Origin: a virus
IMG/VR virus record: IMGVR_UViG_3300042868_013265
Coordinates: 1-64,000 of that record
Length of the DNA stretch: 64,000 nt
Reading direction: 5' to 3' (one strand)
The notes beneath the pieces are model-generated. The model worked only from the letters and a program-made list of their open reading frames with translations, did no database searches and was not told the origin of the DNA. Position numbers and translations under genes: made by a program. Of this stretch, positions 24,395 to 33,103 are shown piece after piece (the stretch's first letter is position 1; each line of letters starts with the position of its first letter).

Positions 24395-27300
24395 ATGAAT
24401 AATCAAGCAAAAATCAAACTTGAGAAGATAAAAAAACTGAAACTCCCTGAAAAAGTAAGGGCTACAGCAGACAAAATTGAAAAAGGTTTGTCAAGTGAAG
24501 ACGCGGCTACTCAAAAGAAGGCTGAAGATGCATTGAATAAACTTTATGAACAAATCAAAGCAGTTGCGGCTAAACAGCGCGAAGAAAAAACGGAAAAAGA
24601 AGTCAATGAAAAGACGATTGTTCCTCAAAACGCTGACATCGCGGCTCCTGAAGTTAAAAAAGAGTTAACAAAAAAAACCACGGTTGCAGATGAGATTATT
24701 GATAAGGCATTAAAAAACGACCCTGAACTTGCGGGATTTGGAAAATCAGATAAGCGCAGAGACGCGGGTCGTAAAGCACTTCCTGCGGGTAGACGTGTAT
24801 CTAAAAAAGGATGGAAAAATCAATATGGTAAATCTGATGGTGGACGTGTGTATTACGAAAACCGTGAAAACCGTAAAGACCGTAAAAGTCCTGCGTACAA
24901 AGCAGGATATCCTTTTTTGGCCAAAGGGGGTAAAATTCACCCTATGGATGACGAAGACGGAACTTTTTATGTAAACCTTTACAAAACTAAAGGAGACCAA
25001 ATTGTTTCAGTGGATGAGCGCGAATACAATTCTAAAGCATCGGCTATGACTTATGCGATGATGAAACGCGATTTTATGAAAGTTGGTGAAAGCATATTTG
25101 TTATGAATGATGACGGTGATGTGTTGTACACTTCAATCGGTACCAAAAAAATGGCTATGGGAGGCAAATTCCCTTATCAAAATGCTCAAGTGGGAGATAA
25201 TGCTCGAGTAATTCTTGACAATAAAATGGGAACTATTATGGTGGCTTATGGCCGTAGATTCCATTTGAAATTCCCTGATGGAACTGAAAAGACATATTCC
25301 GCTGAGGAATTGGAATTTTTTCCGACGGATGAAATGATGGCTGATGGTGGTAATATTGGAAATCCAACATTCGTAGTTAAAAACTTAGACGGAAAAGTTG
25401 TTTTGAAAACTAAAAGTTTAAATAAAGCATCGGATTATCACGGTTTACTCGGTAGGGATACTCATACGGTTGAAACTCTTGACGGCAGAATATTGAGTGG
25501 TTCAAGTGATGATATGGCCGATGGTGGAATGATGCCTAATAGTGGTAAAAAATATGATTATTCTGAGTATTTCGACTTTAATGCTAAAGGTAATTTTGCA
25601 TCTAATTTAAATGGTAAAAATTACGAAATAATTTATCGTGATGACAAATCTAAAATGTATGATTTGTTTGAAGATGGGAAAAAGATAAAAAGTAGTATGT
25701 ATGTTCTAAATTTAATGTTTTTTCCTGATGAGAGGAGGGAGTATTTTCAAGGTACTATGAGTGATGATGCTTTAAAAAGTATTTTAGATTATGAATATCC
25801 TAATAATAGTTTTTCTGTTGAGTATGATTCAATATCAGGGACAAAAATTTATGGAGCAAAATCCAACCTTTTAAAGGCACAAGCCAAACTCAAAGATATT
25901 TATAAAATGAAAACCACATTGATGGGTGAAAATCAAATAGGTAAGAATTATTTATCCGTTCCTTCACAATTTGTGTATTTTGCTAAAGGTGGTATGATGG
26001 CCAAAGGTGGCTATATGGCGAAAGACGAAAATTATGAGTATGTAAATACATTCAACTATTATGATAGCAATGTTCCTGTACCTCAGGATGATTTTGAAAA
26101 ATTGATTGATGCTTATCACAAAAAACTTTCAGGTGATAAACTTGATGAGGCCAAATACAATGTATTGAAAATTCAAATGGGTAACTATTTGGGCCATAAA
26201 ACAGTTGACAAAATGGAAGAATACATTGAAAAAACACACAATGCACACAAAATGGCAAAAGGTGGCTATGTTTCCAAAAGAGATGTTGAAGCAATCACTA
26301 TCATAAATCCAAATAAAAGTGATTCCGCAAAGAAATATTTGACATTTAAGAGTGGTGAATTCCTTAATGGATTAAATCAGTTTGAGAAAGGTGGAAAATT
26401 GATTGATAATTACACTTACATCAAGCGAGGTGATATTTTTGCTGTTTATTACAAGGACAAAACTAAAAAAGCCTATTTCCAAACTACGATGGAAGATAAA
26501 CCTAAAAATGGTTTTTGGGTCAGCAAAAAGGCTTTAATTAGAGAGGGTGGAAAAACGCCAAGTAAGTCAAGTGCAACTTTTGATGCTTACGAATCATATG
26601 ATGAATTATCCAAGTTGAATGGCAAAATTTGGGACAAATTAAAAATTGAAAGTGGCAGTCAAATTTATGCTTCGGACTCATTACAAAAGAAATTGGCTAT
26701 TGAGTATCCAAATTCAGGTATTGATGCCAAATTCAAAAGTTTGAAAGCCGCTCAAAGAAAAAAAGTTGCTGAAGTTATGACCGATGAAAACGAGCATAGT
26801 TTACGTAATTATTTGACACTACGAGGATACCTTGGACCAAAAGAATATGACAGTTATGAAAGAATATTTGACCCAAAAAGTCGGTATGTATTAAATCCTG
26901 ATAATTTCAAAAATTATACTGCTGATAAGGTGAAAGTTGGTTCAATTTTAACTACAAAAACAGGTACAAAAGTAAAGGTAGTTGAATACAATCCTCAATA
27001 CGGAGTGAAGGCTATACGAATGGATGCGACTGCAGCCGATAAGCCATCTCAATATATAGAATTGTCAAAATTTAAAGGATTTGAAAAAATGGCTGATGGA
27101 GGTTCTATTGGTTTTGAGGCACTTTCCAAAAAAGTTGCATCGAGGTATGCGGGCAAAAATGTAAAGCCTAAATATCAAAAAGAATATGGAAAGACCTATG
27201 ACAAGGCTGAAGCAAAAGAAGTCGGTGACAAAGTAGCGGCAAAAGTGTACCGTATGCAGCAAGGTAAAATGGCCTCAGGTGGTAAAATTGAATTGCCTCA

Positions 27301-27679
27301 TCAATTGGACAAATACTTTACAAAGCCCGCAGGTACAATCGAAGTTGAAATGAGTAAATTAATTCCGATTCGTGCACGAAAAAGCGGTATTGAGAATGCA
27401 GAAGTGTATATGAAAAAGGCTTACGATGGCGAAATGTCGAAGCGTAAACCTATTGAAATTTACAAGACGCGCAATAAAAAGTATCGCGTGAACGATGGAA
27501 ATAGCACTTTTGCCGTTGCTAAAAAGAATGGTTGGGAAACGATTTATGCTACCGTAGTTTCCAATCCAAACGTCACAAAACGCGCGGAAAAAAGTACATT
27601 TACAATAGCAAAAGAAATAAGAAAAGCAGGTGAAAGTTGGTCGGATGCAGTTAAAAGAGTAAAGGAAAACAGAAAATGA
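24395..27679 (+). CDS. Polyvalent-type protein with ParB-like domain
   Basis: 1,094 residues. A coiled-coil start (1-90) and a basic segment rich in Lys, Arg and Tyr (110-170) are followed by several small domains separated by recurring Ala-x-Gly-Gly linkers (AKGG, AMGG, ADGG, ASGG). Residues about 963-1056 look like a ParB/sulfiredoxin-type domain: an IEVEMSKLIPIRARKSG segment, KPIEIYKT and VNDGNSTFAVAKKNGW, where DGN replaces the GxRR of classic ParB. Such multidomain chains are known from phages and plasmids that carry proteins into a host. It ends in an ATGA junction with the RelA/SpoT-domain gene. Confidence 0.68.
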   Translation: MNNQAKIKLEKIKKLKLPEKVRATADKIEKGLSSEDAATQKKAEDALNKLYEQIKAVAAKQREEKTEKEVNEKTIVPQNADIAAPEVKKELTKKTTVADEIIDKALKNDPELAGFGKSDKRRDAGRKALPAGRRVSKKGWKNQYGKSDGGRVYYENRENRKDRKSPAYKAGYPFLAKGGKIHPMDDEDGTFYVNLYKTKGDQIVSVDEREYNSKASAMTYAMMKRDFMKVGESIFVMNDDGDVLYTSIGTKKMAMGGKFPYQNAQVGDNARVILDNKMGTIMVAYGRRFHLKFPDGTEKTYSAEELEFFPTDEMMADGGNIGNPTFVVKNLDGKVVLKTKSLNKASDYHGLLGRDTHTVETLDGRILSGSSDDMADGGMMPNSGKKYDYSEYFDFNAKGNFASNLNGKNYEIIYRDDKSKMYDLFEDGKKIKSSMYVLNLMFFPDERREYFQGTMSDDALKSILDYEYPNNSFSVEYDSISGTKIYGAKSNLLKAQAKLKDIYKMKTTLMGENQIGKNYLSVPSQFVYFAKGGMMAKGGYMAKDENYEYVNTFNYYDSNVPVPQDDFEKLIDAYHKKLSGDKLDEAKYNVLKIQMGNYLGHKTVDKMEEYIEKTHNAHKMAKGGYVSKRDVEAITIINPNKSDSAKKYLTFKSGEFLNGLNQFEKGGKLIDNYTYIKRGDIFAVYYKDKTKKAYFQTTMEDKPKNGFWVSKKALIREGGKTPSKSSATFDAYESYDELSKLNGKIWDKLKIESGSQIYASDSLQKKLAIEYPNSGIDAKFKSLKAAQRKKVAEVMTDENEHSLRNYLTLRGYLGPKEYDSYERIFDPKSRYVLNPDNFKNYTADKVKVGSILTTKTGTKVKVVEYNPQYGVKAIRMDATAADKPSQYIELSKFKGFEKMADGGSIGFEALSKKVASRYAGKNVKPKYQKEYGKTYDKAEAKEVGDKVAAKVYRMQQGKMASGGKIELPHQLDKYFTKPAGTIEVEMSKLIPIRARKSGIENAEVYMKKAYDGEMSKRKPIEIYKTRNKKYRVNDGNSTFAVAKKNGWETIYATVVSNPNVTKRAEKSTFTIAKEIRKAGESWSDAVKRVKENRK

Positions 27680-28791
27680 AACTATTAAAATTAACTAAAC
27701 AGGAAGTCGCAAAACTTCAAAAGCAATATAAATTTGGTTCTGATTTGACCAAACAGGATGTAGTTGTCAAAATTTTTAATCCATATGGTCGCGGCAGATG
27801 GTATTTGGTAAACCAAGACCCTGATGACCCTGATTATATTTGGGCAATCGTAGATATGGGAATGGGACCTGAGGTTGGCTCGGTAAGTTTAAGCGAACTA
27901 CAAAACTTTCGAATGCCTGTATATGGGTATAAATTTCCTTTGGAAAAGGACAGGTTTACACAACGGAACGCTGTTGAAGTGATTGAAGGATTACAGCGAG
28001 GAAACTATTTTGCAGATGGTGGTGAAATTAAGGTCAAAGTTGCATCCAAAGATATTTACAACAAAAATCACTACAGGGGTATTTTTCAAGATTCCGATAA
28101 GGATGGTGTTCCTGACATAGATGATTTGCAGCCTAAAAATCCCAAATTACAGGGTGAAGTTGAAGAGTTAAAGTTTTCTCAAGTCTTTGAACGATTGCTC
28201 AGAACAAAAAAGTCTTTGGACAAAATTATGAGGGCGGCCATCGCAGAACTTGAAGCAATTTCTCCCGCAGGAAGCACAATTTATGCAAGAACTAAAACTC
28301 CATACTCAATTGTCAATAAATTGATAAATAAAAAGTCTACAAGTCTTGAAAGGACGAAGTTAGGCGATGTCGAGGGTTTGACGGATTTAATTGGAACTAC
28401 GGTAGTTGTGAAAAGTTTGGATGACATTAATGATGTAGCAAAAGAATTGGATAAGGGAGTATTAGGTGAGATTTTGGAGAAAAAAGATTACTATGAAAAA
28501 CCAAAAGCGGGATATCGCGCGATTCACTACATTACAATTTTTGAGGGTGTCGCGATTGAAGTTCAATTAAAAACTTATCGTCAGAAAGAAATAAATGAGG
28601 CTTCGCACGAGGCTTATAAATATGAAAATCTTGAAGCGGACCGTTTATTGTATTTAACCAATTTGGCAAATGAGGCTGACAAAGGAAATAGAAAAGCACA
28701 ACTTGCAATTGACAAGATATTCCTTGATAAAAAAGCATTGAAGGAATCTTTGTACAAGGACAAAATCAGACGAAATAAATTACCTTCGTAA
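27676..28791 (+). CDS. DUF2958-RelA/SpoT alarmone synthetase-like fusion
   Basis: 371 residues. Residues 1-108 match DUF2958, a small domain common in polyvalent proteins (RWYLVNQDPDDPDY, SLSELQNFR). A FADGGE linker and a calcium-binding-like DSDKDGVPDIDD (139-150) follow. Residues about 165-360 form a RelA/SpoT synthetase domain: RTKTPYSIVNK (205-215, the ATP-binding RxKxxxSIxxK), DVEGLTDLIGTTVV, GYRAIH (279-284) and EVQLKT (Glu295). All main motifs of (p)ppGpp synthetases are kept; no hydrolase domain is present. It could raise alarmone levels or, as in some toxins, pyrophosphorylate other substrates. Confidence 0.82.
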   Translation: MKLLKLTKQEVAKLQKQYKFGSDLTKQDVVVKIFNPYGRGRWYLVNQDPDDPDYIWAIVDMGMGPEVGSVSLSELQNFRMPVYGYKFPLEKDRFTQRNAVEVIEGLQRGNYFADGGEIKVKVASKDIYNKNHYRGIFQDSDKDGVPDIDDLQPKNPKLQGEVEELKFSQVFERLLRTKKSLDKIMRAAIAELEAISPAGSTIYARTKTPYSIVNKLINKKSTSLERTKLGDVEGLTDLIGTTVVVKSLDDINDVAKELDKGVLGEILEKKDYYEKPKAGYRAIHYITIFEGVAIEVQLKTYRQKEINEASHEAYKYENLEADRLLYLTNLANEADKGNRKAQLAIDKIFLDKKALKESLYKDKIRRNKLPS

Positions 28792-28805
28792 TAAAATTTA
28801 CATAT

Positions 28806-29237
28806 ATGAAAAAAATAACAGTTATCCTTCAGGAGAAAAATGTGAAATTGAACAGTTTACCTGAGAACATTCAGACAGCAATTGAAAATTCAATTAATTT
28901 GTATGATGACATTCAGAATTTGGAAGCAACATTGACCGAAGAGTCAACTGATGAAGAAAAGGCTGAATTAGTCGAAATGAGAGAGACCCACGATGAATTT
29001 AATGAATCTATCGTAGGTGCTATTGAAAATTTTCAGAAAGAAACTGAGGCTAAGACAAAAGCCGAACAGAAAAACGACCAACCCCCAACTCCCCCACCTG
29101 CGCCAATAAACACACCCGCGCCAATTGGCGAAACTGATGAAAAGAAAAAAGGTTTTGGAATCGGAACCTTTATTCTCGGAGCGGCTGTATTGATTGCAAC
29201 AGCGGGTGCAGTTAATATGATGAGAAACAAAAACTAA
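28806..29237 (+). CDS. Coiled-coil, tail-anchored membrane protein
   Basis: A 143-residue protein: a helical acidic part (1-80), a Pro-rich linker (PPTPPPAPINTPAPI) and a C-terminal membrane helix (GTFILGAAVLIATAGAV) ending in basic residues. This is the first of the run of membrane proteins that extends to 44016. It overlaps the next gene by 1 nt. A structural role in a virion membrane is plausible. Confidence 0.65.
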   Translation: MKKITVILQEKNVKLNSLPENIQTAIENSINLYDDIQNLEATLTEESTDEEKAELVEMRETHDEFNESIVGAIENFQKETEAKTKAEQKNDQPPTPPPAPINTPAPIGETDEKKKGFGIGTFILGAAVLIATAGAVNMMRNKN

Positions 29238-29446
29238 TGGAAAAATTACCCCAACACTACTTTGCATTTAATCCACAATCCGTCCGTTGGATGGATATGG
29301 TATTTGTAGCACCAATAATGATTTATGCGGGTGTCAAGGGTGATTTTAAACCGTATGTTAAATTTTCTTTGATTGCTATTGGGTCTTTGACTTTTCTGTA
29401 CAACGGCATTAATTATGTAACCAATTTACAAAACGGAGAGAAATGA
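29237..29446 (+). CDS. Small two-span membrane protein
   Basis: 69 residues with hydrophobic stretches at about 20-35 and 42-58 and a short polar tail. It overlaps its neighbours by 1 and 4 nt. No family recognised; probably a virion membrane component by context. Confidence 0.6.
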   Translation: MEKLPQHYFAFNPQSVRWMDMVFVAPIMIYAGVKGDFKPYVKFSLIAIGSLTFLYNGINYVTNLQNGEK

Positions 29447-29736
29447 GTTACCGTATTACGAGATACACTTTTGAACAGGCCAAAAAATTGGGGGTGACGG
29501 TGAAGCCGTCTACGGTCCAAGGCAAAAAAATTGATGTGTTCAAAAACGGAACTAAAGTCGCTTCGGTTGGAGCAGTTGGCTACAATGATTATCCGACATT
29601 TATGCGATTAGAGCGCGAAAGAAAAGTTCCCGAAGGAACAGCAAATTTGCGTAGGAAAGCATATAAAATCAGACATCAAAAAGACAGGACCGTCCGTGGA
29701 AGCAATGGATGGTACGCTGATAAACTATTATGGTAA
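29443..29736 (+). CDS. DUF5754-like viral protein
   Basis: 97 residues. The pattern AKKLGVTVKPSTVQGKKIDVF, VASVGAVGYNDYPTF and a final KIRHQKDR with GWYADKLLW matches what I remember as DUF5754, best known from nucleocytoplasmic large DNA viruses and also found in phages. The function is unknown. It is basic and compact, possibly a virion protein. The family name is from memory. Confidence 0.75.
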   Translation: MSYRITRYTFEQAKKLGVTVKPSTVQGKKIDVFKNGTKVASVGAVGYNDYPTFMRLERERKVPEGTANLRRKAYKIRHQKDRTVRGSNGWYADKLLW

Positions 29737-29888
29737 TGGACAAGAAATTAAAAGTAGTAATCGTAGCATCAATAGGTATTGCCGCAGTTTTGATTGGAGT
29801 GTCTTTACTCTTTATTCAAAGGGGTATTGACCGAAAAGCAATTACAGAGGAAGACCGAAATGTTTTAAGACAAATTAGAATTTCGTAA
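29736..29888 (+). CDS. Small single-span membrane protein
   Basis: 50 residues: a basic start (MDKKLK), a membrane helix (VVIVASIGIAAVLIGVSLLF) and a charged tail. It begins in the stop of the DUF5754-like gene (TAATG) and ends 2 nt before the transglycosylase gene, so it could aid the lytic enzyme, for instance as a spanin- or holin-like partner. That role is unproven. Confidence 0.6.
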   Translation: MDKKLKVVIVASIGIAAVLIGVSLLFIQRGIDRKAITEEDRNVLRQIRIS

Positions 29889-29890
29889 TT

Positions 29891-30616
29891 ATGGAAATCA
29901 AAATACCCGCAATTCAAAAGGAGTGGAAAGTCCCATCCAATCAACCACCTTGGAAAAACCAAGCAATATCTGTAATTAAGAAAATTAAAGCAAATTACAG
30001 TGTTCAAATGGCAAAAGCATCACAATATACAGGTGTTCCTGTGAATATTTTGGTAGCGTTTGCGGCTACGGAGAGTGGAGGTGCTTTGAATCAAACTTTA
30101 AATGGACCATCAAAAGGTATTATGCAAGTCAATCCGTCATCGGCTTGGCAGGCTTTATCTGACCAAATAAAAGTCGATACAATAGGTCGTTTTTATCCTT
30201 TGTATCAATTGGCACCAAATGCATTTGTTGTAAAGAAAGCGGTTGCTGCTAATTCTGTAGGAAAGGCTACTGATTATCTCACTTTGAAGCCTGTTTCTAC
30301 GGCTGCGCCTTACCTTGGACAAAGAATGGTGGCAGATGCACAATTCGCTATTTATATGGGGTCGTTATTGTTGGCTCAGTTAATTGCAGGAACTATTGCA
30401 AAAACAGGTCAGATTCGTCTTGACCATATTATTGTAAAGTATAATGCGGGCACGGGTCGATTTAAACAGGTTGTAACAAATCGTGGTTTGGAAAGTGCGA
30501 GTGTGGATACCACCCAACTATACAGCAAATTAGGGATTCCTGTTTCTCAAGCGTACATTGTCAAGATGATGGGAATCAATGGATATTTAGATGTGCAAAA
30601 ACAGGGATTGGCGTGA
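29891..30616 (+). CDS. Lytic transglycosylase (SLT type)
   Basis: 241 residues with a soluble-lytic-transglycosylase core: catalytic Glu61 in ATESGG, the GIMQVN substrate motif near residue 77 and a YNAGTGRF motif near residue 190. Such enzymes cleave peptidoglycan between MurNAc and GlcNAc, forming anhydro-MurNAc. There is no signal peptide, so it is either a virion enzyme for cell entry or is released by a holin for lysis. Its place at the start of the membrane-protein block favours a virion role. Confidence 0.85.
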   Translation: MEIKIPAIQKEWKVPSNQPPWKNQAISVIKKIKANYSVQMAKASQYTGVPVNILVAFAATESGGALNQTLNGPSKGIMQVNPSSAWQALSDQIKVDTIGRFYPLYQLAPNAFVVKKAVAANSVGKATDYLTLKPVSTAAPYLGQRMVADAQFAIYMGSLLLAQLIAGTIAKTGQIRLDHIIVKYNAGTGRFKQVVTNRGLESASVDTTQLYSKLGIPVSQAYIVKMMGINGYLDVQKQGLA

Positions 30617-30630
30617 TAACAATAACGGCA

Positions 30631-30660
30631 TTGAACTGTAGAAAAAAGTCACTATTTTTG
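30631..30660 (+). promoter_or_regulatory. Bacteroidota-type promoter
   Basis: TTG at 30631-30633, a 19-nt spacer and TATTTTTG at 30653-30660 match the Bacteroidota consensus. The ATG of the 39-residue membrane protein follows 25 nt later. It likely starts transcription of the membrane-protein and packaging genes. Confidence 0.72.
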
Positions 30661-30685
30661 TTTTAACAATTTAATTAATAACGCT

Positions 30686-30805
30686 ATGTCAAACACTAAA
30701 TCAGGATTCGTACCAATGGCTATTGGAATTGCATTGTCTCTTGCCACAATTTATGTTATTGCATATTTTGCAGGTAAAGGATGGGAAAAGGCAACCGATA
30801 AATAA
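30686..30805 (+). CDS. 39-residue membrane protein
   Basis: A short polar start (MSNTKSGFVP), one membrane helix (MAIGIALSLATIYVIAYFAG) and a charged tail. It is directly behind a strong promoter, so it is probably abundant. Virion membrane protein by context. Confidence 0.6.
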   Translation: MSNTKSGFVPMAIGIALSLATIYVIAYFAGKGWEKATDK

Positions 30806-30807
30806 TT

Positions 30808-31302
30808 GTGCAAGGAATCTTTAAACAAATATTGGATGCGACGGAAGGTCGTCACGCAAGTGGAGTTCTCTATGCAGGGGCTGTAGGAATTTTATTGTCT
30901 AATATTATACCAACCCCCGCTGAAGCATTATTCTACCATACTGAAAAGAAACTCAGAAATAAATGGGATAATGATGAAATAACTGCTGAAAAATATTGGC
31001 AAAAAACTGCAAGCGCATATTACTTGTATAAACCCGTTTGGTGGGGACTTGTAATCAGTGCAATGTATTTTACCAAGGGCGATGTGAAAAACAAAGCAAA
31101 AATTGGTTTAATAATTGTAACTGCAGGTGCGGTTGTGGGCATAATTTACAAAAATTACACAAAAGACATTCGCGATATACGTCGAGAAGTATTGACTTCT
31201 ATGGAGCCCAAGAAAAATGTTACAGGTCCTACAAAACCTGTAAAGGTGGGTCAATATAGGTCAGTTCTCAGAAAAGGCAACGTATTGAAGTTTGTCGCTT
31301 AA
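30808..31302 (+). CDS. Multi-span membrane protein
   Basis: 164 residues starting at a GTG 2 nt after the previous stop. There are three hydrophobic segments, at about 18-36, 72-88 and 98-115, and a basic C-terminal tail of 45 residues. No family recognised. It belongs to the membrane-protein block and may be a virion membrane or DNA-entry protein. Confidence 0.6.
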   Translation: MQGIFKQILDATEGRHASGVLYAGAVGILLSNIIPTPAEALFYHTEKKLRNKWDNDEITAEKYWQKTASAYYLYKPVWWGLVISAMYFTKGDVKNKAKIGLIIVTAGAVVGIIYKNYTKDIRDIRREVLTSMEPKKNVTGPTKPVKVGQYRSVLRKGNVLKFVA

Positions 31303-31312
31303 TAAATAAAAA

Positions 31313-31672
31313 ATGGAAAATTCAACAGCAACACCTGCAGCAGCAGCACCCGCAACACCCGCAGCACCTGCGGCACCCGCAGCACCCGCGGCACCATCAG
31401 CACCCGCTATGGCACACGGTGGTAGCGTTGCAGACGCAGCACCACAAATGATAGAGGGTGGTGATGTATCATCAATAGAAAATAATTGGGGCACTTGGAT
31501 AGCCATCGGTTTAGTCTCTCTTACGCTTGTTGCATTAATTTTACAGATTGCTGTACATCGCAAAAATTTGAAAAAAGTCGATGCAGACGATGAAGCATTG
31601 CTTAAAGATGTCAGAGAACTGAAAATGAATGTGAAGAAACAAATGGGCGAAAAGTATGAAACCTTGGCTTGA
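31313..31672 (+). CDS. Ala-Pro-rich single-span membrane protein
   Basis: 119 residues. The first 35 are almost only Ala and Pro, followed by MAHGGSV (the same Ala-x-Gly-Gly motif as in the large proteins at 14367-28791), a membrane helix (WIAIGLVSLTLVALILQIAV) and a charged helical tail. The rigid, extended N-terminus may span a gap between membrane and capsid. It overlaps the phosphatase gene by 17 nt. Confidence 0.6.
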   Translation: MENSTATPAAAAPATPAAPAAPAAPAAPSAPAMAHGGSVADAAPQMIEGGDVSSIENNWGTWIAIGLVSLTLVALILQIAVHRKNLKKVDADDEALLKDVRELKMNVKKQMGEKYETLA

Positions 31673-32303
31673 CGAAGTTACATATGGCAACCCAAATGAT
31701 GAACTACTTCCTTATTTAGAAAAAGGGGAATTCGATTTCGTTTACGAATCCCTAAAAAAATATCCCTTTCCCAAAAACACTTCGGAGACGACGAGGGATG
31801 AAATGAGAGAACTGATTTCAATTCAGAACGCTCCCGAACAAAAAAACGAAGAAATTATGTCGAGGTATCTAAACTACGACGAACACTTCGGAGATGTGAT
31901 AAAAACCTATTGTAAGGAAAAAATAGGTGTAGATATGGATGAGGTTATTGACTCAATAACAAAAGATGGGTACTATGTTCTTGTTAAATTAAAATTTTTC
32001 TATCAGCGACCACGCCCCTATCAGTTGGCACAATATTTAAGGGCGCGGCTTTTTCCATATAAGGCCCCTTCTGCACTGACTCCCGCATATCCTTCGGGAC
32101 ATTCATTTGAGTCATATGCGTTAGCGGAATTTATTGGAAGTAAATATCCTGAACACTATCAGTTTTTAACTGATTTAGCACACGACATATCAATTAGTCG
32201 ATTATTTCTTGGATTGCATTTTGCCTCGGATTTGGATTTTGGCAGATTTGCGGCTAAAAAATATGTCGGCTCAAAACAATTTGCAAGTAAATATGGAATA
32301 TGA
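31656..32303 (+). CDS. PAP2-superfamily phosphatase
   Basis: 215 residues with the three phosphatase motifs: KFFYQRPRPYQLA (KxxxxxxRP), YPSGHSF (PSGH) and SRLFLGLHFASD (SRxxxxxHxxxD). This is the class A acid phosphatase/PAP2 group, which removes phosphate from lipids, sugars or nucleotides using a His nucleophile. No membrane helices are visible, so it is a soluble form. In a lipid-containing virus or one with envelope-targeting enzymes, a lipid or undecaprenyl phosphate substrate is possible but not shown. Confidence 0.85.
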   Translation: MKPWLDEVTYGNPNDELLPYLEKGEFDFVYESLKKYPFPKNTSETTRDEMRELISIQNAPEQKNEEIMSRYLNYDEHFGDVIKTYCKEKIGVDMDEVIDSITKDGYYVLVKLKFFYQRPRPYQLAQYLRARLFPYKAPSALTPAYPSGHSFESYALAEFIGSKYPEHYQFLTDLAHDISISRLFLGLHFASDLDFGRFAAKKYVGSKQFASKYGI

Positions 32304-32706
32304 ATTTCTTGTAACTCCTATTGGAAAGCCACGAATGACGCAAAGGGATAAATGGTTGAATCCTCCGCGTAAACCTGTCTTGAATTATAGACTTGCAAAA
32401 AATGGTTTGCAATTTTATGCTTGTGAACAAAAATTTACTTTGCCCGAAATTATTAATGTTATTTTTGTTTTACCTGTTTCACTAACTTGGAGCAAAAAGA
32501 AAAAAACATCAATGATTGGGCACCCACATCGTCAAAAACCTGATTTAGACAACATCCTCAAATTTTTGATGGATGGTTTGATGCCCAACGGTGGTGATGA
32601 AGTTGTACATACCATAAACGCCCGTAAAATTTGGGGTGAAGAAGGTAAAATATTAATTGAAACAAACAATGACCCGACAACGCAAAATCGAAACGAAACC
32701 AATTGA
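32293..32706 (+). CDS. rusA: RusA-like Holliday junction resolvase
   Basis: 137 residues with a start typical of RusA (MEYEFLVTPIGKPRMTQRDK) and the catalytic segment HRQKPDLDNILKFLMDGL, including the Asp pair and Lys of the active site. It resolves branched DNA before packaging. I chose the ATG at 32293 because residues upstream of it are not RusA-like and lie inside the phosphatase gene. Its end overlaps the DnaA domain IV-like gene by 38 nt. Confidence 0.85.
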   Translation: MEYEFLVTPIGKPRMTQRDKWLNPPRKPVLNYRLAKNGLQFYACEQKFTLPEIINVIFVLPVSLTWSKKKKTSMIGHPHRQKPDLDNILKFLMDGLMPNGGDEVVHTINARKIWGEEGKILIETNNDPTTQNRNETN

Positions 32707-33103
32707 ACAACTATTTTCAGCATTAAGTGAAACGCTGAATGAAATTGGTTATATGAGAACAATTCACCTTCTGAGGAAGGGGCAAGAAAATGTATGGAAT
32801 TCTGATTTAAAACTTGCAACGGATGCTGTTTGCAAGGTGTTTAATATATCTCCCGACGTAGTATTTGGCAAATCAAGAAAATATCCCCGAAAATATGCTT
32901 TTGCAATTTGGGTTTATTTATCATACACTAAATTAAATTATACTTTGCCTGACTTAGTGAATTATACACACAAGTCGTTATCCACTATTAGCAAGGCGAA
33001 AGGCACAATCGACAATCGAAGAAACACAACGGCATTTGAAAAAAAGATTAATGACAAACTTGATGAATGCATCACAATCATAAATGAAATTAAACCCGAA
33101 TAA
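32669..33103 (+). CDS. DnaA domain IV-like DNA-binding protein
   Basis: 144 residues from the ATG at 32669. The part from about residue 45 (AVCKVFNISPDVVFGKSR, RKYAFAIWVYLSY and NYTHKSLSTISKAKGTI) resembles the helix-turn-helix domain IV with which DnaA reads DnaA boxes. There is no AAA domain, so it cannot act as a full initiator. It could bind the viral origin or compete with the host DnaA. It overlaps the next gene by 1 nt. Confidence 0.75.
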   Translation: MTRQRKIETKPIEQLFSALSETLNEIGYMRTIHLLRKGQENVWNSDLKLATDAVCKVFNISPDVVFGKSRKYPRKYAFAIWVYLSYTKLNYTLPDLVNYTHKSLSTISKAKGTIDNRRNTTAFEKKINDKLDECITIINEIKPE

